Shown piece after piece: positions 40,530 to 49,981 of a DNA stretch of 64,000 nt; the stretch's first letter is position 1; the number at the start of each line of letters is the position of its first letter. Location: positions 186,001 to 250,000 of the forward strand of contig CANLOV010000007.1 in assembly GCA_947492955.1 (NCBI GenBank), in the 5' to 3' direction. The stretch is from an uncultured Cellulophaga sp. GTDB lineage: Bacteria; Bacteroidota; Bacteroidia; Flavobacteriales; Flavobacteriaceae. The position numbers and the translations under genes were made by a program. The notes below the pieces were generated by a model. That model worked only from the letters and a program-made list of their open reading frames with translations. It searched no databases and was not told the origin of the DNA.

Positions 40530-40956
40530 AAACGTTTCTCATATGGTAACCTTCGGCAACATAACCTTGGTTTTCCCAGAATTTAATACCTTTTTTATTA
40601 TCTACATAACAATTGATCTCTGTGCTATTACAACCAATTTCTTTAGCATAATTATAAACCCAATCTAACATTAACTTACCAACACCATAGCTTCTATATT
40701 CTTTTGCTATAAAAACATTATCGGCTTCAATATGCTTTCCGATGTAGAATTTGTTTAAAATCCAGATACCACAAATTCCTATTAGCTTATTATTTATATA
40801 TGCACCTATACATTGATAATTATTTGCATGCTTAATACTTTCTAGCCTTTCTAAAAGTACTCCTTTAGATAACTTACCGTTATTTAACTCGTATACTAAC
40901 GGCAAAATAGTGTGTAACTCTTGTTTAGGAATTAAAACTATTTTGGGATTTTCCAT
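40510..40956 (-). CDS. GNAT-family N-acetyltransferase
   Basis: 148 aa; VFIAKEYRSYGVGKLMLDWVYNYAKEIGCNSTEINCY, GIKFWENQGY; overlaps hisD start. Confidence 0.85.
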   Translation of the reverse strand: MENPKIVLIPKQELHTILPLVYELNNGKLSKGVLLERLESIKHANNYQCIGAYINNKLIGICGIWILNKFYIGKHIEADNVFIAKEYRSYGVGKLMLDWVYNYAKEIGCNSTEINCYVDNKKGIKFWENQGYVAEGYHMRNVFDRNNE

Positions 40957-40967
40957 AATAATTTAGG

Positions 40968-41825
40968 CTACAAAACCATTTTTTCTATTGGGCAAACTAA
41001 AATACCTTCTGCTCCTGCCTGCTTTAACTCATCTATAACTTCCCAAAATTTATTTTTATCTATTACCGTGTGTACAGAACTCCAACCTTCTTCAGCCAAT
41101 GGCAATACCGTTGGGCTTCGCATACCTGGTAACAATTTTGTAATAGTAGCTAACTTATCATTAGGGGCATTTAAAAGTATATATTTAGATTGTCTGGCTT
41201 TTAATACCGACTGTATTCTAAATACTAATTTTTCTAAAATTGCTTTTCTTTCTTCTGATATTTTAGGAGATACTGCCAGTACTGCTTCACTTTTAAGCAT
41301 TACCTCTACTTCTTTTAACCCATTTTTAAATAAAGTACTACCACTAGAAACAATATCACAAATACCATCTGCCAAACCTATATTTGGAGCTATTTCTACA
41401 GAACCGTTAATAATATGCAAATCTGCATTTACTCCTTTTTCTTTTAAATATTGTTTTACGGTATTAGGGTAAGATGTTGCTATACGTTTACCTTCAAAAA
41501 ATGTTACAGAATTATATTCCGTAGCTTTAGGTACTGCTAAAGACACTTTACATTTAGAAAACCCTAATTTTTCTGCTATAGCTATGTCTTCTCCTTTTTC
41601 TACTAAAACATTTTCTCCGATAATAGCAATATCTACTACGCCATCTCTTAGATACTGTGGTATATCTCCGTTTCTAAGGAAGAAAGCTTCTAAAGGAAAT
41701 TTACGTGCCGAAGCTTTTAATTGGTCTTTACCATTCTCTATAGAAATTCCACAATTTTTTAATAATTCTAAGGAGTCTTGGTTTAATCTTCCAGACTTCT
41801 GGATGGCAATTCTAATTTTAGTCAT
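40968..41825 (-). CDS. hisG: ATP phosphoribosyltransferase (long form)
   Basis: 285 aa; IRIAIQKSGRLNQDSLELL, DIAIIGENVL, GLADGICDIVSSGSTL; C-terminal GAEGILVCPIEKMV. Confidence 0.95.
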   Translation of the reverse strand: MTKIRIAIQKSGRLNQDSLELLKNCGISIENGKDQLKASARKFPLEAFFLRNGDIPQYLRDGVVDIAIIGENVLVEKGEDIAIAEKLGFSKCKVSLAVPKATEYNSVTFFEGKRIATSYPNTVKQYLKEKGVNADLHIINGSVEIAPNIGLADGICDIVSSGSTLFKNGLKEVEVMLKSEAVLAVSPKISEERKAILEKLVFRIQSVLKARQSKYILLNAPNDKLATITKLLPGMRSPTVLPLAEEGWSSVHTVIDKNKFWEVIDELKQAGAEGILVCPIEKMVL

Positions 41826-41869
41826 TTTATATTATTTAATGTTTGATAACCAAACAAGGTTAAAAACAA

Positions 41870-41895
41870 AACCCGCTTGATTTCTCAAACGGGTT
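41870..41895 (-). terminator. Terminator hairpin in hisG leader (candidate attenuator)
   Basis: RNA AACCCGUUUGA-GAAA-UCAAGCGGGUU-UUGUUUUU: 11-bp stem with one G.U, GNRA-like loop, U tract, upstream of hisG ATG. Confidence 0.85.
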
Positions 41896-41927
41896 AGATA
41901 TATATGTTTAAACACGACAATACATTT

Positions 41928-41981
41928 CTAGCTCGCTTGATAGCAAGTATTGAAATGATGATGTGTATTTTTATTTCTCAT
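41928..41981 (-). CDS. hisL: Candidate his leader peptide MRNKNTHHHFNTCYQAS
   Basis: ATG AGA AAT AAA AAT ACA CAT CAT CAT TTC AAT ACT TGC TAT CAA GCG AGC TAG; three consecutive His codons, followed by terminator and hisG. Confidence 0.8.
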   Translation of the reverse strand: MRNKNTHHHFNTCYQAS

Positions 41982-41988
41982 TATGCGA

Positions 41989-41996
41989 CAAAAATA
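41989..41996 (-). promoter_or_regulatory. Possible Bacteroidota -7 element (TATTTTTG) upstream of his leader
   Basis: Matches TAnnTTTG; upstream -33 element is weak, and the implied 5' UTR before the leader ATG would be only a few nt. Confidence 0.3.
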
Positions 41997-42037
41997 AAAA
42001 TTTAATTCAAATTGAAAAAAACTTTCTTTAACTATTT

Positions 42038-42853
42038 TTAGTTGTTTCCTAATATTAATGGTAAGCCAGAGTCTCCACTACCCACAACTATTACTTTAGC
42101 ATTTGGAGAATCTGATAGTTTTAGCGTTGCTTCTATACCTTTATCCTGTAAAATTTTATCGGTTAACGAGGCACTTAATATTTTATTTGCATCTGCTTTA
42201 CCTTGTGCTTCTATACGCTGTTTTTCTGCTTCTTTTTGAGCGGTTACTAACCTAAACTCATATTCTAAAGATTCTTGTTCTTGTTTTAATTTACGCTCAA
42301 TTGCTTCTTTAATTGTATTAGGTAATGTTACATCTCTTACTAATATTTCATTTAATTGAATATATTGCCCGTCTACAATCTTTTTTGTTTCTTCATAAAT
42401 TTCTGCTTGTATAGCATCCCTTTTACTAGAGTATAATTGTTCTGGTGTATAACGCCCAACTACACTTCTTGCTGCTGACCTAATGGTTGGCAATAATACA
42501 CGTTGTATGTAATCTTTCCCTTTTTCTTGGTGTAACTTTCCTAAAAATTCTTGCTTTGGCTGAAACCATGCAGAAGCATCTAATTTAATCTCTAATCCGT
42601 TAGAAGATAATACTTGCATTCTTTCAAAAACTTCTTGCTGTCTTACTTCATACACAAAAACATCATTCCACGGGGCTACTAAATGAAATCCTTCTCCCAT
42701 TGCAGGCTTATCTGTTACTACACCTCCACCAAAAGTCTTATATAACACACCAGCTTCACCGGAATTTATTGTTACAGCTGACTTAGATATTAAAATAAAT
42801 AATAGTATAGCTCCAAAAACTATAGGTACTGCAATCTTAGGTAATTTATCCAT
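42038..42853 (-). CDS. Prohibitin/SPFH-domain membrane protein
   Basis: 271 aa; N-terminal TM, INSGEAGVLYKTFGG, VVGRYTPEQLYSSKRDAIQAEI. Confidence 0.88.
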   Translation of the reverse strand: MDKLPKIAVPIVFGAILLFILISKSAVTINSGEAGVLYKTFGGGVVTDKPAMGEGFHLVAPWNDVFVYEVRQQEVFERMQVLSSNGLEIKLDASAWFQPKQEFLGKLHQEKGKDYIQRVLLPTIRSAARSVVGRYTPEQLYSSKRDAIQAEIYEETKKIVDGQYIQLNEILVRDVTLPNTIKEAIERKLKQEQESLEYEFRLVTAQKEAEKQRIEAQGKADANKILSASLTDKILQDKGIEATLKLSDSPNAKVIVVGSGDSGLPLILGNN

Positions 42854-42871
42854 TTTGCTTCAAATTTGTTT

Positions 42872-44899
42872 TTAAATTAATCCGTTGTATTTTCTAATAA
42901 ACCACTCTGTAACTAATGCAATTATAATAATAGCCAAGAGTAATTTAAAATCAATCAAAGATACAATATTTTCTTTGCTCCTTTGGACAGGAACATATTG
43001 TTTATCCAGAGCTAAATCCTTTAACAAGGTACTTGTCTGATCTATAAAATACAATTGTCCTTGGGTATCATCTGCTAATCTTCCTAACTTTTTATAATTA
43101 CTAGATAGGAATTGTTTTTCTACATCAAAATCTAAGATTGTAAAGGTTCCCGTTTTTGTAGTTTGCTTATTTTTAACTCCTACTGTAAACCTATAAGTAC
43201 CTGCTGTTAAATTACTAATATCAACTTCGTAATTAGTTCCTTTTAATAGCATTGGAATCTTAATATCATTTTTAAGCACATCGCTTTTTAAATTTATATA
43301 TACCGATGCATCTGGATCAAACACAAAAGCTTCATCAAAATAAGCTGCTGTTATTTTAGTGTCATTATTACCTTCATAAATAGGTTTATAATCTACTACT
43401 AACCTATTTTTAGGTTTTGTAGTTGCTAAAAACAATACTAATTTTCCTAAAAAATTATCAAAAGCAGCAAAACTCTGTGTTGCTCTATAAGTTTGCGCTC
43501 TCCATTTCCATATATTTTCACCAAAAAGAACAGCCTCTTTTATTTCGTTATCGTTAACTATACTCAATAAGGGGTCTTTTAATGCTATTCCTTTTATTTG
43601 CTGAGTTAATAGAACTTCATTAGATTTTAAAAATGTAATATTCCCTAAATTATTCTCTAATGGAGGAAAATCTGATACCGAAAAATCGGCTATATCAAAA
43701 GTAGTAAAGCCATCATTTACAACAGGAATAATTTCTTCTGATTGGTTATAACTCTTCTTTGAATATGTGTTTTGAATTCTACTTAAAAAGTTCCAATCGG
43801 TTTTTGTTCCTGTAATTGTAAAAAGACTTGTTCTTTTTTGTTCAATGTATTTATATATTGCTGTAAAAGAAGTATTAGGTTGGTATAAAATAAATAAATC
43901 TACCTTATCTAACACACTTTTTTGCGCACTAGGTTTTATAATAGATACCGAACGTTGTTCGTTACTTTCTATTGCTTTTTTTAATGCTCCAATATCTGGA
44001 TGAAGCATACTACTTACTATAGCAATATTTGTTTTTTCATTAATAACTTCTATGGCAACATGCTTTTGATTATTCACCCTATTTTTTTCGTTCTCTAAAA
44101 TAGAAACTGCTACTTTAATATTTTTTACACCAACAGATTTAGCCTCTAATAAAGTACTAATAAGCTTTGTATTATTAGCTTTAGATAAGTTAATTGCATT
44201 TGTTGCTACTAGTTTTCCGTTTACCGTAACACGTACATTAGCAGATACAGGTTTATCTCCGTCGTAAGTTATATAAGTTTCTAATGGGTATTTATTTTTT
44301 AGGAAAGCATATTTATTTACGTTTACCTGTGCTACGCGTATATCTTCATACTTAGTGGTATCTCCCACCACTACAGGGTATATAGCAAAATCTTGATTTC
44401 TACCATAAAACTCATAATCTGTTCCTACAGTTTGGTTACCGTCTGTTAATAATACAATAGCTGTATTGGTTTTAGAATATATTTCTTTTACACTAGAAAG
44501 TGCTTGGGTAATATTTGTATTTTTCTCTGCTAACGAAATCTTATCCTTATCATTTAGATGATTACCAAATGTATATTGCTTTGTATTAAATTTTTCTGAA
44601 ACCTTGGTTTCTTTTTCTATAGCATCTAAGGCCCTTTTTATTTCTTTTTCTGTTTTAGCTATAGAGGAGGAATTATCTACTAAAACAACTAAGTTCGCTT
44701 TTTCTATAGAATATTCGTTTTTCTTAAATTTTGGGTTAATTAACAACAAAAACAGGCCAAAAATCGCTAAAAAACGTAAAAAAGAGAGTATTAATGCTAG
44801 TTTATTATTCTTTTTTGCTTTATAAAAATACTGAAACACAACTATACCAATAGCTACTATTGCGGCAAGTATTATGTATAAATACGTTTCTGTTTCCAT
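42872..44899 (-). CDS. Membrane protein with VWA-like domain
   Basis: 675 aa; two N-terminal TMs, LVVLVDNSSSIAKTEKE (MIDAS-like DxSxS), TAIVLLTDGNQTVG, C-terminal TM. Confidence 0.75.
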   Translation of the reverse strand: METETYLYIILAAIVAIGIVVFQYFYKAKKNNKLALILSFLRFLAIFGLFLLLINPKFKKNEYSIEKANLVVLVDNSSSIAKTEKEIKRALDAIEKETKVSEKFNTKQYTFGNHLNDKDKISLAEKNTNITQALSSVKEIYSKTNTAIVLLTDGNQTVGTDYEFYGRNQDFAIYPVVVGDTTKYEDIRVAQVNVNKYAFLKNKYPLETYITYDGDKPVSANVRVTVNGKLVATNAINLSKANNTKLISTLLEAKSVGVKNIKVAVSILENEKNRVNNQKHVAIEVINEKTNIAIVSSMLHPDIGALKKAIESNEQRSVSIIKPSAQKSVLDKVDLFILYQPNTSFTAIYKYIEQKRTSLFTITGTKTDWNFLSRIQNTYSKKSYNQSEEIIPVVNDGFTTFDIADFSVSDFPPLENNLGNITFLKSNEVLLTQQIKGIALKDPLLSIVNDNEIKEAVLFGENIWKWRAQTYRATQSFAAFDNFLGKLVLFLATTKPKNRLVVDYKPIYEGNNDTKITAAYFDEAFVFDPDASVYINLKSDVLKNDIKIPMLLKGTNYEVDISNLTAGTYRFTVGVKNKQTTKTGTFTILDFDVEKQFLSSNYKKLGRLADDTQGQLYFIDQTSTLLKDLALDKQYVPVQRSKENIVSLIDFKLLLAIIIIALVTEWFIRKYNGLI

Positions 44900-44904
44900 A
44901 ATTT

Positions 44905-46200
44905 TTAATTTTCTAAAACTTGTCTCATTGCTTTAGCCTTTAACAAGCATTCTTCGTATTCCTTTTCTGGTGATGCTTTTGCTGTAATAGCACTACCTAC
45001 CGAAAACGAAACATATTTTTCTGTTTTATTATACAATATACTGCGTATTACTACATTAAAATCAAAATCGTTTTCTGGTGTAAAATAGCCAACTGCACCG
45101 CTATACAAACCTCTTTTGGTTGCTTCTAAGTCTTCTATTATTTTCATTGCGGAAACTTTAGGAGCCCCAGTCATGCTTCCCATAGGAAAGGTTTCTCTAA
45201 TAATTTCTACAGGATTTTTATCTATTGCTACCTTGGCCGTTACTGTAGATACCATCTGGTGTACTTGTTCGTAAGTATACACTTTACACAATTCGGCTAC
45301 AGAAACACTCCCCTTTTCTGCACTCTTAGACAAATCGTTACGTACCAAATCAACTATCATAATATTTTCGGCACGTTCTTTTTCATCTTTCTCTAATTGT
45401 TGTTTTAAGCGTATATCTTCATTAGTATCTACTGCTCTTTTAGCTGTACCTTTTATAGGTTGCGATATTACTTGTGTTCCTATTTTCTTTATATAGCGTT
45501 CTGGTGATGCTGATAACAAATACTTATCGTCCAATTTGAAAAAAGTAGCAAAAGGTGGATGCGATATTTTATTTAGTTTCTTATAAACTTCTAATGGATT
45601 TATTTCTGTATTTTCTGCATAAAATTCTTGACAAAAATTAGCTTCATAAATAGCTCCATGATGAATATGTTGTAGCATTTTATGAACGCGTTTAAAATAT
45701 TCATCCTTAAAAATACGAAGCTTTATCTTTATGGCTTCACATGATTCTTCTATAGTATTTAAAACAATTCCGTTAGAAATAACTTTAAAATCATCTTCTA
45801 ACTCATCATCTACCATATTTAAATATATAAAATCAATGGTATTACCTTTAATTCTTATAATTTTTTTAGGTTGAAAAAAACAAAGTTCAGGAAAATATAA
45901 ACCATCATGGTTTAATGATGATAATTGCTCTACATCATTCTTAACATCATAGGATAAATAGCCAAAAATCCAATCCTTAACAGATTCTTGATACTCTTTT
46001 AATTTATCAAAAGCATTTTCGCTATCCGTTACCAAAGAAGTAAGTGCATCTACAGCTAAGAGAGCATCAAAAGAACCATAACTATCTTTATGGGTATTAC
46101 TATCTAACCAAACAACTTCGTTATATTGCTGAGACCATTGTTGTAGCGACTTTTTAAAATCTACTACATTAGAAATAGTATAAGAAACTGTTTTACGCAA
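44905..46200 (-). CDS. pabB: Aminodeoxychorismate synthase component I-like / anthranilate synthase component I family
   Basis: 431 aa; PIKGTAKR, DLVRNDLSKSAEKGSV, FPMGSMTGAPKVSAMKIIEDLE. Confidence 0.87.
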   Translation of the reverse strand: MRKTVSYTISNVVDFKKSLQQWSQQYNEVVWLDSNTHKDSYGSFDALLAVDALTSLVTDSENAFDKLKEYQESVKDWIFGYLSYDVKNDVEQLSSLNHDGLYFPELCFFQPKKIIRIKGNTIDFIYLNMVDDELEDDFKVISNGIVLNTIEESCEAIKIKLRIFKDEYFKRVHKMLQHIHHGAIYEANFCQEFYAENTEINPLEVYKKLNKISHPPFATFFKLDDKYLLSASPERYIKKIGTQVISQPIKGTAKRAVDTNEDIRLKQQLEKDEKERAENIMIVDLVRNDLSKSAEKGSVSVAELCKVYTYEQVHQMVSTVTAKVAIDKNPVEIIRETFPMGSMTGAPKVSAMKIIEDLEATKRGLYSGAVGYFTPENDFDFNVVIRSILYNKTEKYVSFSVGSAITAKASPEKEYEECLLKAKAMRQVLEN

Positions 46201-46205
46201 GCTAA

Positions 46206-46739
46206 TTATATTTTGTCTAAAAATTGACTTAATACTTCTTGGTGTGCTTTAGCTAAAGCCTCTTCTTTTATTCCTTCTTTCTCATCAAAAGAATCGTGAA
46301 ACGATGGTAATGAAAAAGTAATTATCTCTGCTGCTCCAAATCTAGGTAATACATCTTTTGTAATATCTAAAGCTCCTATCCCCCCTCTTTTACCTGGAGA
46401 AGTAGCCATTAATAATACCTTTTTACCATCTAAAAACTTTCTATCGAACCTAGAAAGCCAATCTAATACATTTTTAAAAAAAGCTGAAATATTACTATTA
46501 TGCTCGTTAACTGATATAATAACAGCTATAGACTCTTTAATATCACTTGCCAACTCCATTAGAGAATTAGAAAAACCATTGGTTTTCTCTGCATCTTCAC
46601 CATACATAGGAAATGGAAAATTTGCCATGTTTAAAAGCTGTACTTCATGTTCATTAATGAGTGATGCAGTATATTTTACTAATTTGTAATTAATTGAAGT
46701 AGTTGAATTACTCCCTGCAAATGCGATTATAGATGCCAT
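46206..46739 (-). CDS. NAD(P)H-dependent FMN reductase family protein
   Basis: 177 aa; IIAFAGSNSTTSINYKLV, LLMATSPGKRGG. Confidence 0.85.
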   Translation of the reverse strand: MASIIAFAGSNSTTSINYKLVKYTASLINEHEVQLLNMANFPFPMYGEDAEKTNGFSNSLMELASDIKESIAVIISVNEHNSNISAFFKNVLDWLSRFDRKFLDGKKVLLMATSPGKRGGIGALDITKDVLPRFGAAEIITFSLPSFHDSFDEKEGIKEEALAKAHQEVLSQFLDKI

Positions 46740-46861
46740 AGAATATAATTTTTAGTACGAAAATACCCAAATATGAATTAATTGCATCTATTTTGTATAA
46801 TTTTGCTGAAATAAAAGTCCAAACTTGTTGTTTTACAAGTATATACTAGTGACCTAATTTT

Positions 46862-48058
46862 ATGAGAAGCAAAACAAACAGACTCTATTTTATAGATGCT
46901 ATACGTGCTTGGGCTATTTTAATGATGCTTCAAGGACATTTTATAGATGGTTTGTTAGACCCTGTATTTAAAGACCAATCTAGTATTACCTATAATATTT
47001 GGTTATATTTTAGGGGCGTTACAGCTCCTGTATTTTTTACAGCTTCTGGTTTTATATTTACGTATTTATTAATAAAAGGAAATACATATGGTCCTGAAAA
47101 CCCAAGAATAAAAAAGGGCACAAAAAGAGGTTTAGAACTTATATTCATTGGTTATTTATTACGTTTAAATTTACTAGGGCTTTTAATAGGAGAAGTATAC
47201 GGCGCTTTTTATATTGTAGATGTATTACATTGTATAGGGTTTTCTCTTTTAGGGATTATAGCTCTATATAGTTTAAGTAAACAAAAGAGCACCTATTTAT
47301 TTCCTTCTATATTATTAGCAATAACAGTTATTTTATTCTTATTTGAACCTTATTACAGTAAACTAAGTTTTTCTTTTTTACCTAATTTTTTAGCCAACTA
47401 TTTTACTAAAATAAACGGTTCTGTATTTACTATTTTCCCTTGGTTTGGCTACACAACTTTTGGTGGTTTAATAGCTCTACTATTTAATAAATATAAAAAT
47501 CATAAATACTTATACCCTGTAGCAATTGCATCTTGTATTAGTACAGGTTTAGGGCTAATATTTTACTCTTCTCCTATTTTTGTAAAATTATCTCACATAA
47601 CAGGAGTTGAGTTATTTATGCAAGTTTTTTATAATAACTACTTATTTATTCGCTTAGGTGATGTATTAGTAACTTTTGGTGTTTTTATGTTGCTAAGACG
47701 CTATTTAATAAATAAAACTTTCCTTAACATTGGTAAAAGTACCCTATCCATATATATTATTCATTTTGTTATTCTCTATGGAAGTTTTACTGGTTTAGGA
47801 TTATACTCCTTTTTACACCACTCTTTAAATCCATATGCTGTAGCTTTAGGAGCTATATTATTTGCTATAACTACTACTACATTAGCATTACGATACGAAA
47901 AAAACAAAGCTTATATACATAACATTGTATATATTAGATATAGATGGGTTAAACTAAAATTAAACCCATGGAAAACATTTACCTATAACCTACTAAAAGT
48001 ATATTTAATTAAGACTAAACTATTTCTTTTAAAGCTATTTAGATTAGTTAAGAATTAA
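46862..48058 (+). CDS. Multi-TM acyltransferase-like protein (heparan-alpha-glucosaminide N-acetyltransferase-like)
   Basis: 398 aa; RLYFIDAIRAWAILMMLQGHFIDGL plus many TM helices. Confidence 0.75.
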   Translation: MRSKTNRLYFIDAIRAWAILMMLQGHFIDGLLDPVFKDQSSITYNIWLYFRGVTAPVFFTASGFIFTYLLIKGNTYGPENPRIKKGTKRGLELIFIGYLLRLNLLGLLIGEVYGAFYIVDVLHCIGFSLLGIIALYSLSKQKSTYLFPSILLAITVILFLFEPYYSKLSFSFLPNFLANYFTKINGSVFTIFPWFGYTTFGGLIALLFNKYKNHKYLYPVAIASCISTGLGLIFYSSPIFVKLSHITGVELFMQVFYNNYLFIRLGDVLVTFGVFMLLRRYLINKTFLNIGKSTLSIYIIHFVILYGSFTGLGLYSFLHHSLNPYAVALGAILFAITTTTLALRYEKNKAYIHNIVYIRYRWVKLKLNPWKTFTYNLLKVYLIKTKLFLLKLFRLVKN

Positions 48059-48113
48059 GCTTGTCCCTTTTTAAACCGTTTGCTTTACGCTAAATTAGCC
48101 CTAAAAAATTATT

Positions 48114-48350
48114 ATGAGCGAAAATAAAGCCTTTAGCCCTGTAAAAGTAGATTTAGAAAAAGATAGAAAATACGGATGGTGTACTTGTGGTAAATCTGCA
48201 AATGAGCCATTTTGCGATGGAGCACATAAAGAACATAAAGCCGGACCTTCTTTAAAATTTTCTGTAGAAGAAGATAAAACCGCACACTTATGTACTTGTA
48301 AACAAACAAGTAATCCTCCATATTGCGATGGATCGCATAAGAATTTATAA
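48114..48350 (+). CDS. CDGSH iron-sulfur domain protein with two motifs
   Basis: 78 aa; YGWCTCGKSANEPFCDGAHKEH and HLCTCKQTSNPPYCDGSHK. Confidence 0.92.
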   Translation: MSENKAFSPVKVDLEKDRKYGWCTCGKSANEPFCDGAHKEHKAGPSLKFSVEEDKTAHLCTCKQTSNPPYCDGSHKNL

Positions 48351-48378
48351 ACAATAACAGCAATGAATAAAAAAAAGG

Positions 48379-48404
48379 CTGTCTAAAAAGTAATTTTTAG
48401 ACAG
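48379..48404. repeat. IS terminal inverted-repeat region / terminator-like hairpin
   Basis: CTGTCTAAAAA-GTAA-TTTTTAGACAG followed by a T run; ggctgtctaaaaag (48377-48390) matches ggctatcttaaaag (55124-55137) at 12 of 14. Confidence 0.65.
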
Positions 48405-48468
48405 TTTTTTTATACCCAAAGTTAAGTTTGTATTCAGCTATATATTTCTATTTACCTAAAAACAGCCT

Positions 48469-49857
48469 TTATTGTGCCATTTTCAAAGTGTATTTGTTAT
48501 TATTATAAGCTAAAGCAATCAATCCAGTTTCAACTTTTACTTTTTCTAGTCCTATAAACATAAATCTTTTAAAGTTTTTATTGTGTTTTATGTTTCCAAA
48601 AATTGCTTCTACATCCCAACATCTTTGTTTTCGATGTTTAATTCCTTTTTCTGATGTGAGTAGTTCTTTAGCTTTTTTCTTATGAGCTATAAGTCTATGA
48701 TTTCTTGTGATAATTTGATTACCTTTAGGTTTATGGCAACTCCCTCTAAGTGGTCAACCTTGGTAGTTTTTAGCTTGGTATTTTGTGAGAGTTTGTGTAA
48801 ATCCTGAGGAAATATTTTACTGTATTTCTGATATTTTTTCCATATGCTGCCCCATAGGGCATACATAATAATCTTCGGATTCGTTATAATATAAATGGTA
48901 AGCTATAAATGAGTTTTCTCTGTGTTTTTTACTCTTTTGCTCTTTATGGAAGTAAGGGTACACAAAAGCTTCAATTCCTTTTTCATTTTAGTCTTGGTAA
49001 TTTTCTTCACTGCCATAACTTGCATTGGTAATTAAGATTTCTAGTGTTTGACCGTACTGTGCTATCAAGTCCTTTACATGATTTTTTAACAAGCTAGTGT
49101 CCGCTGTAGTTTACCCTAAACTATAATTTAAAATATATTGATTGTTACTGGGTAACTGAAGATTATAACCTGGTTTTAATTGACCGTTTTTCATGTAATC
49201 GTCCTTCATTCTCATAAACGTAGCATCGGTATCTGTCTTACTATAACTCCCTCTACCTATAAATATAGTCTCTTGCTGCTCGTATTTTATGAGATTACTA
49301 GACCAGTTCTTTTTGTCATAAGTGAGTTTACGTTTAATTTTTGTGTCTACCGATTTTTCACCAAGGGCTTGGTTGATATTCTCAATAGCCTGTTCTACTT
49401 TTTTAGCAGTAATATGTTCGATATTAGGAGAAGTGATTTCCTGATTATCTTCTTTATAAATCTGATCAACATAAGCCCATAACTCTTTTAGTTGTCTTTC
49501 TATTTTTGATTTATGATGGGCAATAGACTTTGCCTATACAAAGGTAAACTTATTAGCATTTGTCTCTAACTTGGTGCCATCTAAATAAGCCTCTTTCAAA
49601 CTTAAAACACCTTGTGAATTTAAAAACAAAACCACTTGATTGAATATAGGTTACAACAAACCTTTTTACTTTTTCCCTCTAAAATCATTAATCGTATTAT
49701 GGTCAGGCTTATTATCTGCACTTAGCCAAATAAAATGAACATTCTCTTTGAGAGCTTGTTCTATTTTTCTAGAAGAATAAATATTACGCAAGTAGGCATA
49801 AACTAAAACCTTGAGCAACATACGTGGATGATAGCTTGAAGTTCCTCCTAATACTAA
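48469..49857 (-). pseudogene. Decayed IS1182-like transposase, C-terminal majority, N-terminus missing
   Basis: Minus-strand fragments [136 protein letters not shown]; interrupted by stops/frameshifts. Confidence 0.88.
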
Positions 49858-49981
49858 CTACACTCACTTTTTCAACTTATAAATCTACATTATTTTAGTT
49901 ATTGTTTTTTAAGAAAAAAGAATATAAAAATTAACATAAATCTTAATTACAATTTCGTAATTATACTACATATTTGTAGGT

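Noticed and set aside
46798-46805. TAATTTTG as promoter of the 46862 acyltransferase-like gene
   Set aside because: No TTG element at proper spacing (nearest gives a 13-nt spacer).
48133-48363. Minus-strand ORF opposite the CDGSH gene
   Set aside because: Antisense to a clear CDGSH protein; no family resemblance.
49180-49482. 100-aa plus-strand ORF within the transposase remnant
   Set aside because: The opposite strand carries clear IS1182-like transposase sequence; this ORF is spurious.
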